Assembly (NCBI GenBank): GCA_964023275.1
Contig: OZ029919.1
Coordinates: forward strand, 7,782,214 to 7,846,213
DNA: 64,000 nt
Direction: 5' to 3'
Source: Norana najaformis
Lineage: Eukaryota; Annelida; Clitellata; Crassiclitellata; Hormogastridae
Below the pieces are notes generated by a model. It had not been told where the DNA came from. It worked only from the letters and a program-made list of their open reading frames with translations, and searched no databases. Below are positions 25,401-35,614 of this stretch, one piece after another (within the stretch, counting starts at the first letter, position 1; each line of letters begins with the position of its first letter). Both the position numbers and the translations under genes were made by a program.

Positions 25401-28400
25401 TACTTACTTACTTACTTCTTTACTTTTTGTATCTATAATGCAGTTCAGTACGTTTTGTTATATAGATGAGAAGTGAGTTGTCTGATTTTGGGGTGGATGA
25501 CTACAATCCTGGGATAGGCAAAGGCAATTTTACTAGTCCTGTGGAAAATAGTTGCTTATCAAGTAGTGAGAAAACTGATTTTATTAGAAGGCAGCTTCTA
25601 GACTTTAGATAAAAAACCCTTCACCATCCCTTTGGATCGTGCCCCATAAAATTCTATCCGGCTGATAGGCATTAGTAGACCCTAGTCTCATCTTGACCAT
25701 AATTTGTGTTGATGCTAAACGCTCTATGATATCACAAAGTGGCTTCAGATAAATCAACTGACCTACCATTCTTCCCATTGGACAGCTTCCTCACTGGCTA
25801 ATAAAATATAACTGGCTTGTCCCAGTTTTTGGTTTCTTTTTTCGCTCTGCTGAAACAAGGTCTCATGTGACATCAGAGTGCACTGATTATTTATCATCGT
25901 ATTACCACAGACTGTTAGAAAATTATGCTGATGAGCATAAAACTGTTATATAACTCTAGTAATTTATTTCATAAGTGCTGATGTCACTAAAATCTTGCAT
26001 GATGCTTTTATTGTAGATGAAGTGTTGCTTTACAAAATGTTTTGGGGCAATATTTTGTTTCATATGATTGAGTTCTGATACATTTAGGTTGAACTATGGA
26101 ACATGGAGACGTACAACCTTGTTCGTCGGTTTGAAGGACATCACCACACGGTGTCTAAATGTGACTTCTCCCCAGATGGTGCTCTTCTTGCCACGGCATC
26201 TTTAGATTCTCGCGTGATAGTCTGGGATGTCTTGCAAGCAGTGCCTGTTCTTGAACTTTGGTGAGAATCCACCATTTGAACCTTTTGACAATTAATCGTA
26301 ATTTTAATCGCAATCTCAAGATTCCTACAGTGTCAAAAGAAAGTCGCAGGAACCAGCTTGTTCATAGGCACCAGTCAAAACAAAATTAATAGGTGTTACC
26401 AAGGATCAGATCTGGTTCCAGGTCAAGATCCAAGGGTCAAATAGACAGCTATGTTTAAAATTGGAGCAGTGAACATGGTGTGGAGAAGAAATGGACTCTG
26501 GATAAGATTTGTGGAAGAGAAGAAGAGTGTTTTCAGTTTTGAGTAAAAGACTAATTAATAATGATTGATAATGGTGGACTGTTTTTGCTAAGGTTGCTAA
26601 AGAATTTTCTTAAAACAAGCCCTTTATACATTCTGTTAACATCTTAGCTCCACTGAGTGATGTTTGTCCTTAGAAACCTGCAAGATTTAAATATCTAATC
26701 TCGTCTAAACTGTACACTTAAAAGATCCATGAGGCCGCAGAGAAGTAAAGGATGAAGCACTGCATAAGTGTTCAATTAGCTTTAATTACAGTCAGCTGCA
26801 CTTGTTGGTAGATTTTTTAGAGCACATTAGAATTTTTTATCTGAGGTAGATATGATTCTTCAAGAATGATTAAATATTAATTTGGGTAAAAATAATATTT
26901 CTGAAAAATATTACAGTAGTAATCCCAGAAACCATCTAGAAAGGTGCCTCTGAGTCATGGTTATTTAGTGAGATTTTGTTACATTTGTTAAAAGTTAATT
27001 GGGACATTTTATGTGTAATATTTTTAATCCTTTAGTCACCTGAAACCAGTGCCATCTCTCATCTTTGCTGGTGGAGACAATGGGGCTTACGTCCGAAGCA
27101 TTTCTTTCTCAGCTGATGGAAAACACCTGGGGTCTGTTTGCATAGATGGGTAAGTTATAAAAGCATAATATTTACTTATTATTGAACAGCTTAATTAATT
27201 AATTATTGACAAGTGGAGAGTTACTTTGTATGGTTGGAAAATCTGTGAAGGAATCAAGTAAATCATTCTTGTACTGATATATGACAAATTTCTTGTGTTG
27301 GTTCTGACATTTGTAAGAAGCAATTGTTTCTTTTATATGTGTTTGGAGTGCTCATTGTGTTTCTTCATTATGAACATGTAAAGTTTTGGTCATCTGATGT
27401 GACCTTGGATCTGTTCAGAAGCAAATATTATTGTGGAAGGCACATGTGGCTCTGTAAATTCAATCAGTTTTATTTCTGATCCACTTTTGACTTATTGTCC
27501 TTGTTATCGTGCATGAGTTCATTAGCAAAAAAGAAGAAATTACTATCTGCGGGATATATATAAAACCACCTCAAACACAAGTAAAGTAGAGGTATCCCAT
27601 AAGTGAGACATAGTGGAGGTGCTCAATTCCTTTTCTTTAGGCCCTTGAGCCATCAGTGGACGTATCCCAAGGTCCTGGACACGGGGCCAGTGCATCGCAG
27701 GACTTTCCGTTTACTTCCTACCTTACACGGGTATCAAATTATACTGCTTGGTGACAGAGGCACGGTGTGTGCAGACAACTTAACCAGGGTCATTACATGT
27801 TAGTTGAACCTGCAACCTCATGATCATTGACCAAATGCATTACTGATAGACCACCTTGCCACACACACAATCACAAGCGTATGTTTGTATGTATGTGTAT
27901 ATATTTATATATTTATTGTATGTATGTATGTAAATGATTAAATAGTCATAACATAGTTATTAAATATACATGTATGTGTATGTGGACCATCACTTTGCTG
28001 TATAGCAAAATATTAGATATATTGCATGTATTGCATAGTGGATTAGTTTGGCTGTGTGACTGTTTATAAGTTTGACCCTTGATCATTGAAGCATTGATCC
28101 CTGTAGAACTGAGATGGCTTTTCCTTTGCTGCTATTGTGCTTGTTGCTTCGAGAAAGTTTGCAGTAACCGATTAAGCTGTTGCTTGTTTAGATTCGTTCG
28201 TTTCTGGGACATCTTTGAGCCAGACTGTCCAGTGAGAGTGGCTGATGTCAACGACGCTTCATTCTGTCGTTTCTCACCGGGTGTTGGTGCTTCACTGGCC
28301 GTGGGGTAAGTCATGAAGTTTGACCTGCTTCGGTTTTCTTCAGCGCAAAAGATCGGATATTTTATGTCCTCGCTGCACAGTCCTTGAAAGCACCACTTTT

Positions 28401-29137
28401 GTTTTTCAGGATTTTTAGCTGAAGTACAGACATATATGACTTAAGAAGGAGTTGAATAACCTTCTGTATTGGATACCTGACTCCATAATGAAATGGTGTC
28501 ATCTATCCAATAGAGCAGGTTATTCATTTTTTGTATCATTCTTATTTGTACATGCATGTATGTATGTGTGTATGTACGTATGAGATTATTTACGCAGCAC
28601 CTTTTTAGGACATTTCGTAGGCGCTCAACATGGCTTTCTAACAGATCTAAAATACAAAAGATTTAAAACAATGAGACTTAAGACAGGATGACTGTGCGAC
28701 AGACTCGGTTTTAACTGCAGACACTGCAGTAAAAGGCTGCAGCAATTTCACATGTCAGCCTTTGCCTGGTTGATGATGGTTTCGGAAGATTTAACGAGCA
28801 TCACTGTTTCAACACTGCAGTCCATGCTGAGGGTGGAGAGCATAATTTAGCCGTACGAGTGCACTTTATGTTGATTTTACAGTGTTTTAAGTGCCCTTAA
28901 TCGATGTACTTTGTCCCTATTTTGTATTTTCTTTAAATGTTGGCAGTAAAGTCTATTTTGAAACTTTGCAGAACCACGAAAGGCAAAGCGCTGATCTTTG
29001 AATCGCCGAGGCGCGTGACCAGGCTGCAGCACATCTGTCGACTGGCAATTCGTCGATTCTTGTCTTCGGACAGAGTGGACGCACTCTGGATGATTCCTAA
29101 GCTGACGAAGAAGTTTCTCAAATACGAGGAGCTTTAA
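10391..29137 (+). CDS. WSB1: WSB1/WSB2 homologue: WD40 repeats and SOCS box, eight exons, 412 aa
   Basis: The exons are 10391-10442, 18480-18657, 21170-21378, 24938-25170, 26088-26260, 27036-27149, 28192-28305 and 28972-29137. All junctions are GT/AG with matching phases, and the joined frame is 1239 nt. Vertebrate WSB proteins are about 404-421 aa. Visible landmarks are AWSSDGRYFAWASSHRLVKI (about residues 49-68), then WD blocks ending in IRTWD, LKVWD, ELWN, VIVWD and FVRFWD. The C-terminal SOCS box has an elongin BC-box L-x3-C in RLQHICRLAI and a Cullin-box-like IPKLTKKFLKY. Known relatives are substrate receptors of ECS (elongin B/C-Cullin-SOCS) ubiquitin ligases. The substrate here is unknown. 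The WSB1 symbol is provisional, since this could be the single ancestor of WSB1 and WSB2. The first exon (17 codons) is the least certain part, but its phase fits exon 2 exactly. Confidence 0.9.
11006..11057. repeat. Near-perfect 52-bp palindrome in WSB intron 1
   Basis: CGACCTTTTTCAACTGAACA and its reverse complement lie back to back with at most two unpaired central bases and one arm mismatch. The arms are about 26 bp. Confidence 0.85.
11190..11345 (-). mobile_element. LINE-B 3' end copy in WSB intron 1
   Basis: It starts with CGTAATCGTAATCC (reverse of the element's tail) and has ACAGCGCCCAACGAAAGCC, GGCGCTCAGTCAAAACAAAA and GGTTCCGGGTCAAGATCCAA. It is one of the least diverged copies of this block in the window. 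Confidence 0.7.
11495..11655 (+). mobile_element. Interspersed repeat, copy 2
   Basis: Partner of the block at 9530-9690, sharing TTGATATAGC, GCTTTTGTGTGG and GGAGATTTACATTTA. The two copies lie on either side of WSB exon 1. Confidence 0.6.
11831..12463. repeat. ~110-bp direct repeat pair in WSB intron 1
   Basis: The blocks at 11831-11940 and 12350-12463 share GTACAGTACCCTA, TGAGGGTAGA, CTCTGTACCC, AAAATTATG and GCCCATAAATATTT in the same order. They are about 520 bp apart. Confidence 0.75.
13341..15010. repeat. Inverted repeat pair in WSB intron 1
   Basis: The block at about 13350-13450 is the reverse complement of about 14890-14995, at roughly 90% identity by eye. Shared words are TTTAGGGCTTTAAGTAACCA, CTGCAAAGTGCT and GAAAATAAAAATGG. 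The arms are about 1.4 kb apart, and the right arm lies between two direct repeats. Confidence 0.75.
14583..14733 (-). mobile_element. 5'-truncated LINE-A-like 3' fragment, insertion with empty-site partner
   Basis: The minus strand ends in LKSALFDSGLTGSDRECL, like LKTVLFNSDF at the end of the 37480 copy, followed by a TAAAACGCC-type box and a (ATTACA)n tail. Flanking sequence to the right (14734-14850) is repeated at 15027-15135, and flanking sequence to the left (14565-14582) at 15006-15026, without the insert. Confidence 0.7.
14734..15135. repeat. Direct repeat pair in WSB intron 1
   Basis: 14734-14850 and 15023-15135 share TGCAGC, TTCACAAAACCTT, GGxCTCCAGTTTT, AAAATACTG and TTTCACGT in order. 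The second copy serves as the uninterrupted version of the first. Confidence 0.72.
18166..18345. repeat. Long palindrome and TACATGTATAA repeats before WSB exon 2
   Basis: The arms 18166-18213 and 18243-18290 are reverse complements with 46 of 48 positions matching and a 29-base loop. The loop side also pairs with 18288-18312 (ACAATCATACTTATACATGT), giving an overlapping alternative fold. Three TATACATGTATAA units follow. It lies about 190 bases upstream of exon 2. Confidence 0.85.
18480..18657 (+). CDS. WSB1: WSB exon 2
   Basis: The acceptor is TTGTCTTACAG and the donor is AAG|GTTAGC, ending in phase 2. It encodes the first conserved WSB block, with SSDGRYFAWASSHRLVKIVP matching the family's SPDGSxFAWSQGHxxVKLxP signature. 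Confidence 0.9.
19010..20290. repeat. Degenerate ~360-bp direct repeats in WSB intron 2
   Basis: Two adjacent units of about 360 bp (about 19010-19375 and 19376-19735) share GTGAACAAG, TTGTTTTGCCA, TTGATCT and CCAAAAxTAxxCAA words in order. A second set (19710-19990 and 20110-20290) repeats GTCCAC, GCAAGGAGACGA, AGTTTTAGC, CTCCTTAAAGG and TTCACxGACCCCAA. The rest of the intron looks unique. Confidence 0.6.
21170..21378 (+). CDS. WSB1: WSB exon 3
   Basis: I chose the acceptor TTCTGCACTAG because it alone gives the phase needed to follow exon 2 (AG + G). The exon encodes an acidic linker, then GDKVWCMAFGSR and VILATGLRNGRIRTWDVKTG, a WD repeat. The donor is CG|GTAAGT. Confidence 0.9.
23151..23215 (+). 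mobile_element. tRNA-derived SINE head in WSB intron 3
   Basis: It has an A-box TGGCTCAGTGG at 23161-23171 and a B-box GGTTTGATCCT at 23198-23208, with tRNA-like spacing. The arms do not form a proper acceptor stem, so it is a SINE or tRNA pseudogene, not a tRNA gene. Confidence 0.6.
24567..24640 (+). mobile_element. tRNA-derived SINE head in WSB intron 3
   Basis: CCAGTGGTCAGCATGG is an A-box of tRNA-Asp/Glu style and GGTTCAATTCCC at 24611-24622 is a good B-box. It is followed by about 200 bases of non-tRNA body. The acceptor stem is not closed, so I do not call a functional tRNA. Confidence 0.6.
24938..25170 (+). CDS. WSB1: WSB exon 4
   Basis: It encodes LIDHTGIISDLSFAPDGSLR, LVSASHDSTLKVWD and then GCAWSPDAKMLASVGDRKM, two WD blades. 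The acceptor is TTTGCAG and the donor ATG|GTCAGT, at phase 0. Confidence 0.93.
26088..26260 (+). CDS. WSB1: WSB exon 5
   Basis: It encodes VELWNMETYNLVRRFEGHHH and CDFSPDGALLATASLDSRVI then VWD, a full WD repeat. The donor is TTG|GTGAGA, at phase 2. Confidence 0.93.
26295..26530 (-). mobile_element. LINE-B 3' end copy in WSB intron 5
   Basis: CGTAATTTTAATCGCAATCT, a CTACAGTGTC box, CCAGTCAAAACAAAATTAAT and GGTTCCAGGTCAAGATCCAA match the family. It starts 35 bases after the exon 5 donor. Confidence 0.65.
27036..27149 (+). CDS. WSB1: WSB exon 6
   Basis: It encodes LKPVPSLIFAGGDNGAYVRS and ISFSADGKHLGSVCIDG. The acceptor is CCTTTAG and the donor GG|GTAAGT, at phase 2. Confidence 0.93.
27590..27865 (-). 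mobile_element. tRNA-derived SINE, antisense, in WSB intron 6
   Basis: On the minus strand a tRNA-like head (27862 to about 27795) has GGCAAGGTGGTCTATCAGTA as an A-box region and GGTTGCAGGTTCAAC as a B-box. About 200 bases of body follow. A short plus-strand frame here is not a gene. Confidence 0.6.
28192..28305 (+). CDS. WSB1: WSB exon 7
   Basis: It encodes FVRFWDIFEPDCPVRVADVN and ASFCRFSPGVGASLAVG. The acceptor is TTGCTTGTTTAG and the donor GG|GTAAGT, at phase 2. Confidence 0.93.
28972..29137 (+). CDS. WSB1: WSB exon 8, SOCS box and stop
   Basis: It encodes the last beta strand and the SOCS box: RLQHICRLAIRRFLSS, then MIPKLTKKFLKYEEL and TAA at 29135-29137. The L-x3-C BC-box spacing is kept. 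Confidence 0.93.
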
Positions 29138-29490
29138 AGGGTTTTCCCCGTCACTTGTGACCACACAGAATGTCTTGTAACAGTTGCACCGCATTCAGTT
29201 GCGATTTTTCATCTTGTGTTGTGTGTGTCTAATATTGCTTTCTGAAGTGTGCTAATTCGCTTAGCTGCCTGTTCTGAGACCAAATGATGAGTCATGCCTC
29301 GTTTTTGGTTTAGCATTTCGTTTACAGATTGTTGTCTGTGTGGTTGACCTGTCACATCTTTGCCATGGCAGACAGCCACTCAGAAATGTGATAATTTTGT
29401 TTAAGTATTAATTTCTAATCTGACTATGAGAAATAGATGAAAATTTGTTAACTCTAAGCTTTCTGGTTAATTTCATTATGTTCTTGTGTG

Positions 29491-29660
29491 TAATAATTAG
29501 TATTTAAACAATAGTAGGTTTAATAAATTACCTATGCAGTAGACTTGTAATAATTAGTATTTAAACAATAGTAGGTTTAATAAATTACCAATGCAGTAGA
29601 CTTGTAATAATTAGTATTTAAACAATAGTAGGTTTAATAAATTAGCAGTGCAGTAGACTT
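29491..29660 (+). repeat. Three 57-bp tandem units, each with a poly(A) signal
   Basis: The units start at 29491, 29548 and 29605 and are nearly identical. Each carries GGTTTAATAAATTA, so AATAAA occurs at 29522, 29579 and 29636, 385-500 bases after the WSB stop codon. Confidence 0.9.
29522..29641 (+). terminator. WSB1: Candidate WSB poly(A) signals
   Basis: These are the three AATAAA hexamers at 57-bp spacing. Position and orientation fit the WSB 3' end, but no transcript evidence is available and other signals further on cannot be excluded. Confidence 0.35.
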
Positions 29661-32600
29661 CTTTCTCGATACATTCCAAAGTGTAAGCTGAGAAGCAGAT
29701 TCATATGACAAACTTCTTTGCTAGTTTGTCATACAGACTTGACGGACTTGACAGTTATGATTCTTGGAGCATCACTGAGCAGTTTTTAAGCGGTGCTACG
29801 TAAATGCTGGTGCTTTACCTTCTTAGTGTTTCTTCTTATCTCAAATGTTTGCTTTTGTTATTGGCATAACAGAGTTTTTAAAGCCAGACGAGAAAAAGAT
29901 CTGTAATAAGAGATTCAATATGATGACAATTGCTTATTTTATATGTGAAATGGAATGAGTATGCTAGACGATGAGTTTCCACATTGAATTTAACGTGCTG
30001 TAATTGTCAGCAGTTATGATCCGAACCTAAAGATGGACAGATCTTTTTAAACAATGGGATCCACAGATCTTTTTAAACAATAGGATCCATATGTAGGAAT
30101 TGCATGCCTTGTGTGCTGTCTCCTGGAATTTCATTGGGTACCAGAGCAGATGTGGGTAGAAAATACCTATGGTCCTTATTTGAAGTGTGAAATTTTGAAT
30201 GCTCTGCTAGACAGTCTTAATTGTTCTTCTATATAAGAGAAGTCAGATATGATCAAAATTTAATAGTATTTAGAGTTAGCTTGACAAGGTTGAAGTTTTC
30301 ATATGATGTGCACTACTTTTGCCGCTTTCTAATCATTCTGACACCACAAGCTTGAAATCTGGCCTGAGAAACAAGAACTGCGTGGCACTCTTTTGAAGCA
30401 AAAGCTGGGAAGGAGAATTTCCTGGCTTGTTGACAAATATGATGGAAACTGTGGTTGGTTCGGTCTTACAGTTTGCCTGGTCTTCTCTTCAGAAAATGAG
30501 ACAAATTCACAAATGAGCTTATAACAAGCCATAAATTAAAATGTGTACAACGTACATTCCCTACAGTATAATAGATATCTTTAATTTGCAACAATTCTTA
30601 GATATAGTTTTGTGATTTAACAACGGTAATGTTATGATTTTACACATTGTGATCAGCACCAGTATTACAAAAACTATGAATATTTCAGACTTCTTAGGCG
30701 ACCTGTAAATATGAAAATTTGTTGCTCAGACGTTTCCACCAATGCGTTTAACTTGAGAGGAACACATTTGAGTGATAAGACCAGAAAACGTACCAAAGAA
30801 ATTTTTTTGACTGTTCAGAATCACCACTTGACAAGTTACCCTCTTGTATTTGGTTTAGAAAGGTATTTACCTCAGCTTTGTCACTGTGAAATTTTTCAGA
30901 AGAATGAGGACCATATTTGCAAATTACTGTTGCATTATTTTCAGTGATATTGGTGTATGCCATGCTTCACTGTTTGTGCTATTTTGAAACTATCATTGCC
31001 AGTGCGATAAAGTGTGGTATATTACATTGATTGTGGCAATATCCTTATTGAAAGTCATCACCAATTCCGTGAGCTCTGGCTTTTCTCAAAGTAACTGGTA
31101 CTAAAGGGCATGGTGCAAGACAGCATTTATGATCAGCAGTCAGTTTGTTTAGCAGGCGTGATCTTGTGATAATATTGCCATTGAGTTTGCTAGTTTGATT
31201 CTGGTCAACATGTTCATGTGTCAAAATTCTGAAGCAGTCATTCGGTACCTTGTGTAAATCAATATGTTGGATAGCAGTCACGAGAACCTTATGTTAATTA
31301 ATGAAGTATAGGAACCGTGTGTCGCATTTTCAGAGTGCATTTGCTAAACATGAAACTTGTAGTTTGCTGATAGGTATAATGATACTAATGGGCAATTATA
31401 GTGATGAATTTAATGTATTGTTCAATGGGTAAATGCATCAAACTTTTAACACCTGTGGTTTATCAAGTTGAACCTGGAAGGCAACTGATAAACAGCAGTC
31501 TATCCAGTGATAGCCAACGACCAAAATGATGCTGCTTCTGAACGCACGGACCATCTTTAGAGGAGATTTTGTGCTATGGCAACCAGAATAACATTTTGGA
31601 TCCATGTTAACATCTGTGTTAATTAATAATGGTATGACAAAGCGTGATTTAAGTGGGGTCCAATGTTTGCTGTGCCATTTCCTTGCCAGTAATCAAGACA
31701 GTGATTCTGAGTAGTAAAAGCAGTGATATTGGTAAGAATGGATGGTGTACTTTTGTGGCTGCAGTCCTTTGAACCTATCTATAACTGGGGAGGGAAGCCC
31801 GCCATATGTGCAAGTGCCTTAAAACTGAAGTTGACCAAATGTGGCTTTTCCAGTAGCACTCTGCTGAAACTAGTGACCCGGTTTTCTAAATTCTTAAGTG
31901 TCGATTCTCGTTGGTTGTCTGTGACAGTGTTCATGATTTCTCATAAATTTATTGTGCAATAGTTTTAGGCCAAGTAAGATGAATGTTTCTAGCCAATGTT
32001 TTCAGCTATGCATCAAAGACCGAGTATTCTGTAGTAAATTTAACTTGGATAACCTAATACCACTATGCAGTATCTTAAGGTAAAGCGTTTGTTTCGTTGC
32101 ATTGGTTTGAATGTCTGTTAAATATGAAATCTGACTGTGAACAAATCAGGAAAAACATGAAAAAATTGGCATTGGAAATAGCCCAGTGGGGGGCTCTGGA
32201 GGTGATAAAAATAGGGCATCTGCTATGATTTATCTACTTTTTATGCTGATGACACCTAATGTCTGTTTGCAACTGCCTCAGGGGAATGTTAATGTGTGTT
32301 AAACCAGTCAGCCACCTCATGAAGCACACGAGGATCATGTTAGACATAATATATTTGCCACTGCTGTAATAATGTCCACTATAGGGGACTAGGTGAGCAG
32401 TTGCTAAAACTGCTACTAGGTGTCGCCAGCATAAAAAGTAGTCTAAATGGTGCATCTGCTGTGTAATAGCCTTGCTACTCTGACCTCCATAGACCGTTGT
32501 TTCATTAGTTATACTTTAGTGAAAGTTGGTGCATGTCTTGAGAACTGGCTTTGCGTTTCAAGAACTGGCGCAAACTGAGCTTTAAAGTTTTCCTGGCTTT

Positions 32601-33300
32601 TGCTTCGTATGCAGAATAGTGCCGCAGAAATTTGTTAATCAAAATACTTCAACTTGCATTTGTTGTTTATATTATTCTGTTATGTTTATGTATCTGGTAT
32701 TTCTTATGCGATTTCCGGTTATGTTTAATGATTTCAAGTCAGTTTTAACTCTGGTCTGACAATTCTCAGTTTACCGACTGAATGTATTGATCTTATTTTA
32801 AGCTCATCTCTAAGCGCTATTGTTAATGTTATTGTTAAGCCCTACGTATGTTTTCTAATGTTACTGCGATGTTTACATGTCTGTTGTGAACTGTCTAATA
32901 CGGTGGACCCTTCTTAATAATGGCAACTTTGAGGGCTGTATGAAGTGTTGTATTTTAATAATATTTCAACAAGGTCACATTCTAAAGCTGAAAGAATTTC
33001 CAGGTCATGTTTTTTCAGAGTTTGAGTTTTAATGTTGCTTCTGTTAAGGAGGGTCTATTGTGTATTTTCTATGTGCTTGTGTTCAGAAATTTGCTTATGC
33101 TATTTTAACGGAATATGGAAGTGACCTGCTCCGTGCATTGGAGTTAATCAGCTGAAGGTTGAAAAAACAGTAGGTCATGTGGGATAACTGTCTTACTTGT
33201 GGCCAGTGGTTTTGCTAGGCAGTTATACAAAACATCGTAGTACTGAGGTTTTGAATGAGTTACTGTAAAATGGTAGGACCCGTGCTTTGCTGGTGACTCA
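29661..33300. other. Intergenic, no gene seen
   Basis: The stretch is AT-rich unique-looking sequence with only short open frames that lack recognisable motifs. It may contain WSB 3' untranslated sequence at the left. A weak reverse-transcriptase remnant at 32228-32456 is listed separately. Confidence 0.5.
32228..32456. pseudogene. Reverse-transcriptase YADDT remnants as an inverted pair
   Basis: CTACTTTTTATGCTGATGAC at 32232-32251 reads (F)YADDT on the plus strand. The reverse complement of about 32425-32450 reads FYAGDT, from ACTACTTTTTATGCTGGCGA. Only about 30 bases are shared per arm. It is probably debris of two opposed RT fragments. Confidence 0.4.
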
Positions 33301-33307
33301 TGTTAAC

Positions 33308-33530
33308 GAATCTGTGATTGTAAACTCGAGGTTTCTATAGCGCCTAACAAAAGCTAAGTCGCGGGAACCGCTTATTCACAGTCAAAAACAAATTTGGTAG
33401 GCAAGAAGGGTTTGGTTCCAGGTCAGGATCCAAGAGTCAGGCAGTCGGATGGATAGGGTGGGTGGAGTTTGGAATTGGTTCTGCATGATAGATAAGGGGA
33501 AGAATAGGAACCAGGATAGGATATGCTAAA
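33308..33530 (-). mobile_element. LINE-B 3' end copy
   Basis: The block TAAACTCGAGGTTTCTATAG with GCGCCTAACAAAAGCTAAGT, then GGCAAGAAGGGTTTGGTTCC and GGAACCAGGATAGGATA, matches the other copies. Confidence 0.7.
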
Positions 33531-35000
33531 GAGGAGTGACTTGACTTGGTTTATGATAAACATCGTTGCACAGGCTTTTTGCGTTAGCCTTTATTGCACA
33601 TGCTTTGTGCTAGGCCTACAGTTTTTTTACCCTTCTGCCTTAGGAGGAATCCTGTGTCAAGAATGAAGATTGCTATGATTATGGCCTTGTAGAAATCGTA
33701 TATTGGTTGTTGTCGCTTGGCATATTGTGTATAGGCCTACAGTATATGTGATGCAATTGTCTGCTGTGCAACTGGCTTAAGAGAATAGTCTCTTTATTGT
33801 TGTCTGTGAATATCGCATGGTTTGCTTACTTTGATTTAATGCATATGGTTTTTAGATGCTTAAGAATGTTCTTTTGGCGTTTTTGTGAGTGGCCAAGTGT
33901 TTTTTTTTTGTACAAAACAAAGCTTGCAAAATATCTTGTTACTTTTTCGAGAGTTCATAGTATTGTTGTACCATCAGGAGTGAGTCAGTTCAGGTTGTGG
34001 GCAGTTTGCTGTAAAGTGGATGCAGATGAATCAGCATGGGAGCAACTTTTGGGAGTTGTAAGTTATTTATATCAGTGACGTTAGTCCTTACTTGTGTGGT
34101 GCTGGAATCGAAGGATCTTGAAGCAAAAGATCTATCAGACGACAGCAGTTCAGCAACTGAACAGCCTTTAAATACAGATTCTTTTGGTTCGTTTAAGCTA
34201 GCGTGGAGGGCTCCTCTGATTAATTTCTCTTTAAGCGGTACTATATAAATGTCTAATTATAATCACATAGCTTGACAACTTATATTAATTTCTCAAGACG
34301 CCGGTTGCTGAGGCAGAAACTTTAGCATTGTACTACTGTGCCAATCCGTCAGTGGTGCTTTGAATTTTGTTAGAGTGGCCAGTGTCTAAACTAATTCAAA
34401 GACTTGTACAGTGTGCGTCGATGTCCATAACAAGTAAGTAAGTAAGTCGTTTGTTAACACGCCATATGTCCGTCGGCTGAGAGAGGAATCTTAGGTGTAA
34501 AAATAATTAACGACATCTTGTGGCTGCCAGGGCCGTTAACGTCGATCTTTGCTTAGGAAGCAATGGACGAAAACCGTAAAGGCCTGCGTGTGAGTCGGTG
34601 TGCGCGTGCGCGTGTGTGCATGCGTGTGTGACGTAGAGGGTCGGTGAACGAGCCCTGTGTCGCCCATCAGAAGACATCTCGATTAGCCTTGGTTGCTGCT
34701 GCTGCTGCAATTTGTTCACGTGATTAAAGTCTGACCTCGATGCTGCTAGCGTGCCTGGTTCGTGGAATGCAGATGGTTTCGTGGTTATTCTGATGTATGC
34801 AATGTGATATTCTGATATTCTGACCTGTAACTAGTTTCAACAATCGCAGGCTGCGCGTGAGAGCAGCTCAGTTACAACGGCACTTTGCTTAAAAATACAA
34901 GACAATACAACTAAAATTTCATAATACCCCCTTGCAAAGTTCCGATGTGCACAACGAAGCCGGGCAGCAGGAAACATCCTTAAGTGCTTACGGCTCGTGC
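33531..35000. other. Intergenic, no gene seen
   Basis: Two TAGGCCTA palindromes lie at about 33613 and 33733. A GCGGTACTATATAAATG word near 34235 resembles retroelement ends. No exon is recognisable. Confidence 0.45.
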
Positions 35001-35137
35001 ACGGGGACCTTAACTGGCGCGGCGCCCATCCAAACGGGCAGCGGCCCTGAAGGATCTCACCCGATCAATTCATTGCAAAATGAGGAGGGTCGAGGCCGTA
35101 CGGTCGCTATATAAAACGGTGTCCATTTACATTTACG
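35001..35137 (+). mobile_element. SINE-X copy with full tail
   Basis: Order: GGGGACCTTAACTGGCGCGG, CCATCCAAACGGGCAGC, GGATCTCACCCGATCAATTC, AAAATGAGGAGGGTCGAGGC, GGTCGCTATATAAAAC and a CCATTTACATTTAC tail. It aligns end to end with 38237-38380. Confidence 0.75.
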
Positions 35138-35614
35138 TCTACACTCTAATTAGTGGTGGATGGATGCGCAACGAATGAGAATAACAACTTCAACCAAAAT
35201 ATAGTTCTCAAGCCAGTTCTCAAGACATGCACCAACTTTCACTAAAGTATAACTAACGAAACAACGGTCTATGGAGGTCAGGGTAACAAATTTCAGAACC
35301 GGCCTAAACGCCATCATGTCGCATTAATTATTACCTTAAAACAATAAACTGCATGTCCTCTCTACTTGCTCCAGGCTAGATCTCTACTGTTAAGGCTGTG
35401 TTCTCATTCTTCTCATCCTGGCAGCAAAAAATGTCGCAAAACACCGCATACTAGAACAACAGTAGATTACATGACGCAATCGTAATCATAAACTCGAGAT
35501 TTCTACAGTATATACGAAATAATACAGACGTAGGCCTATTGTGACGCCCTCAGAGCGGAGACAAAAATAATTGTCTTGTGCGGCAATTTCTACTGCGCGT
35601 TCAAAATGCCATTA

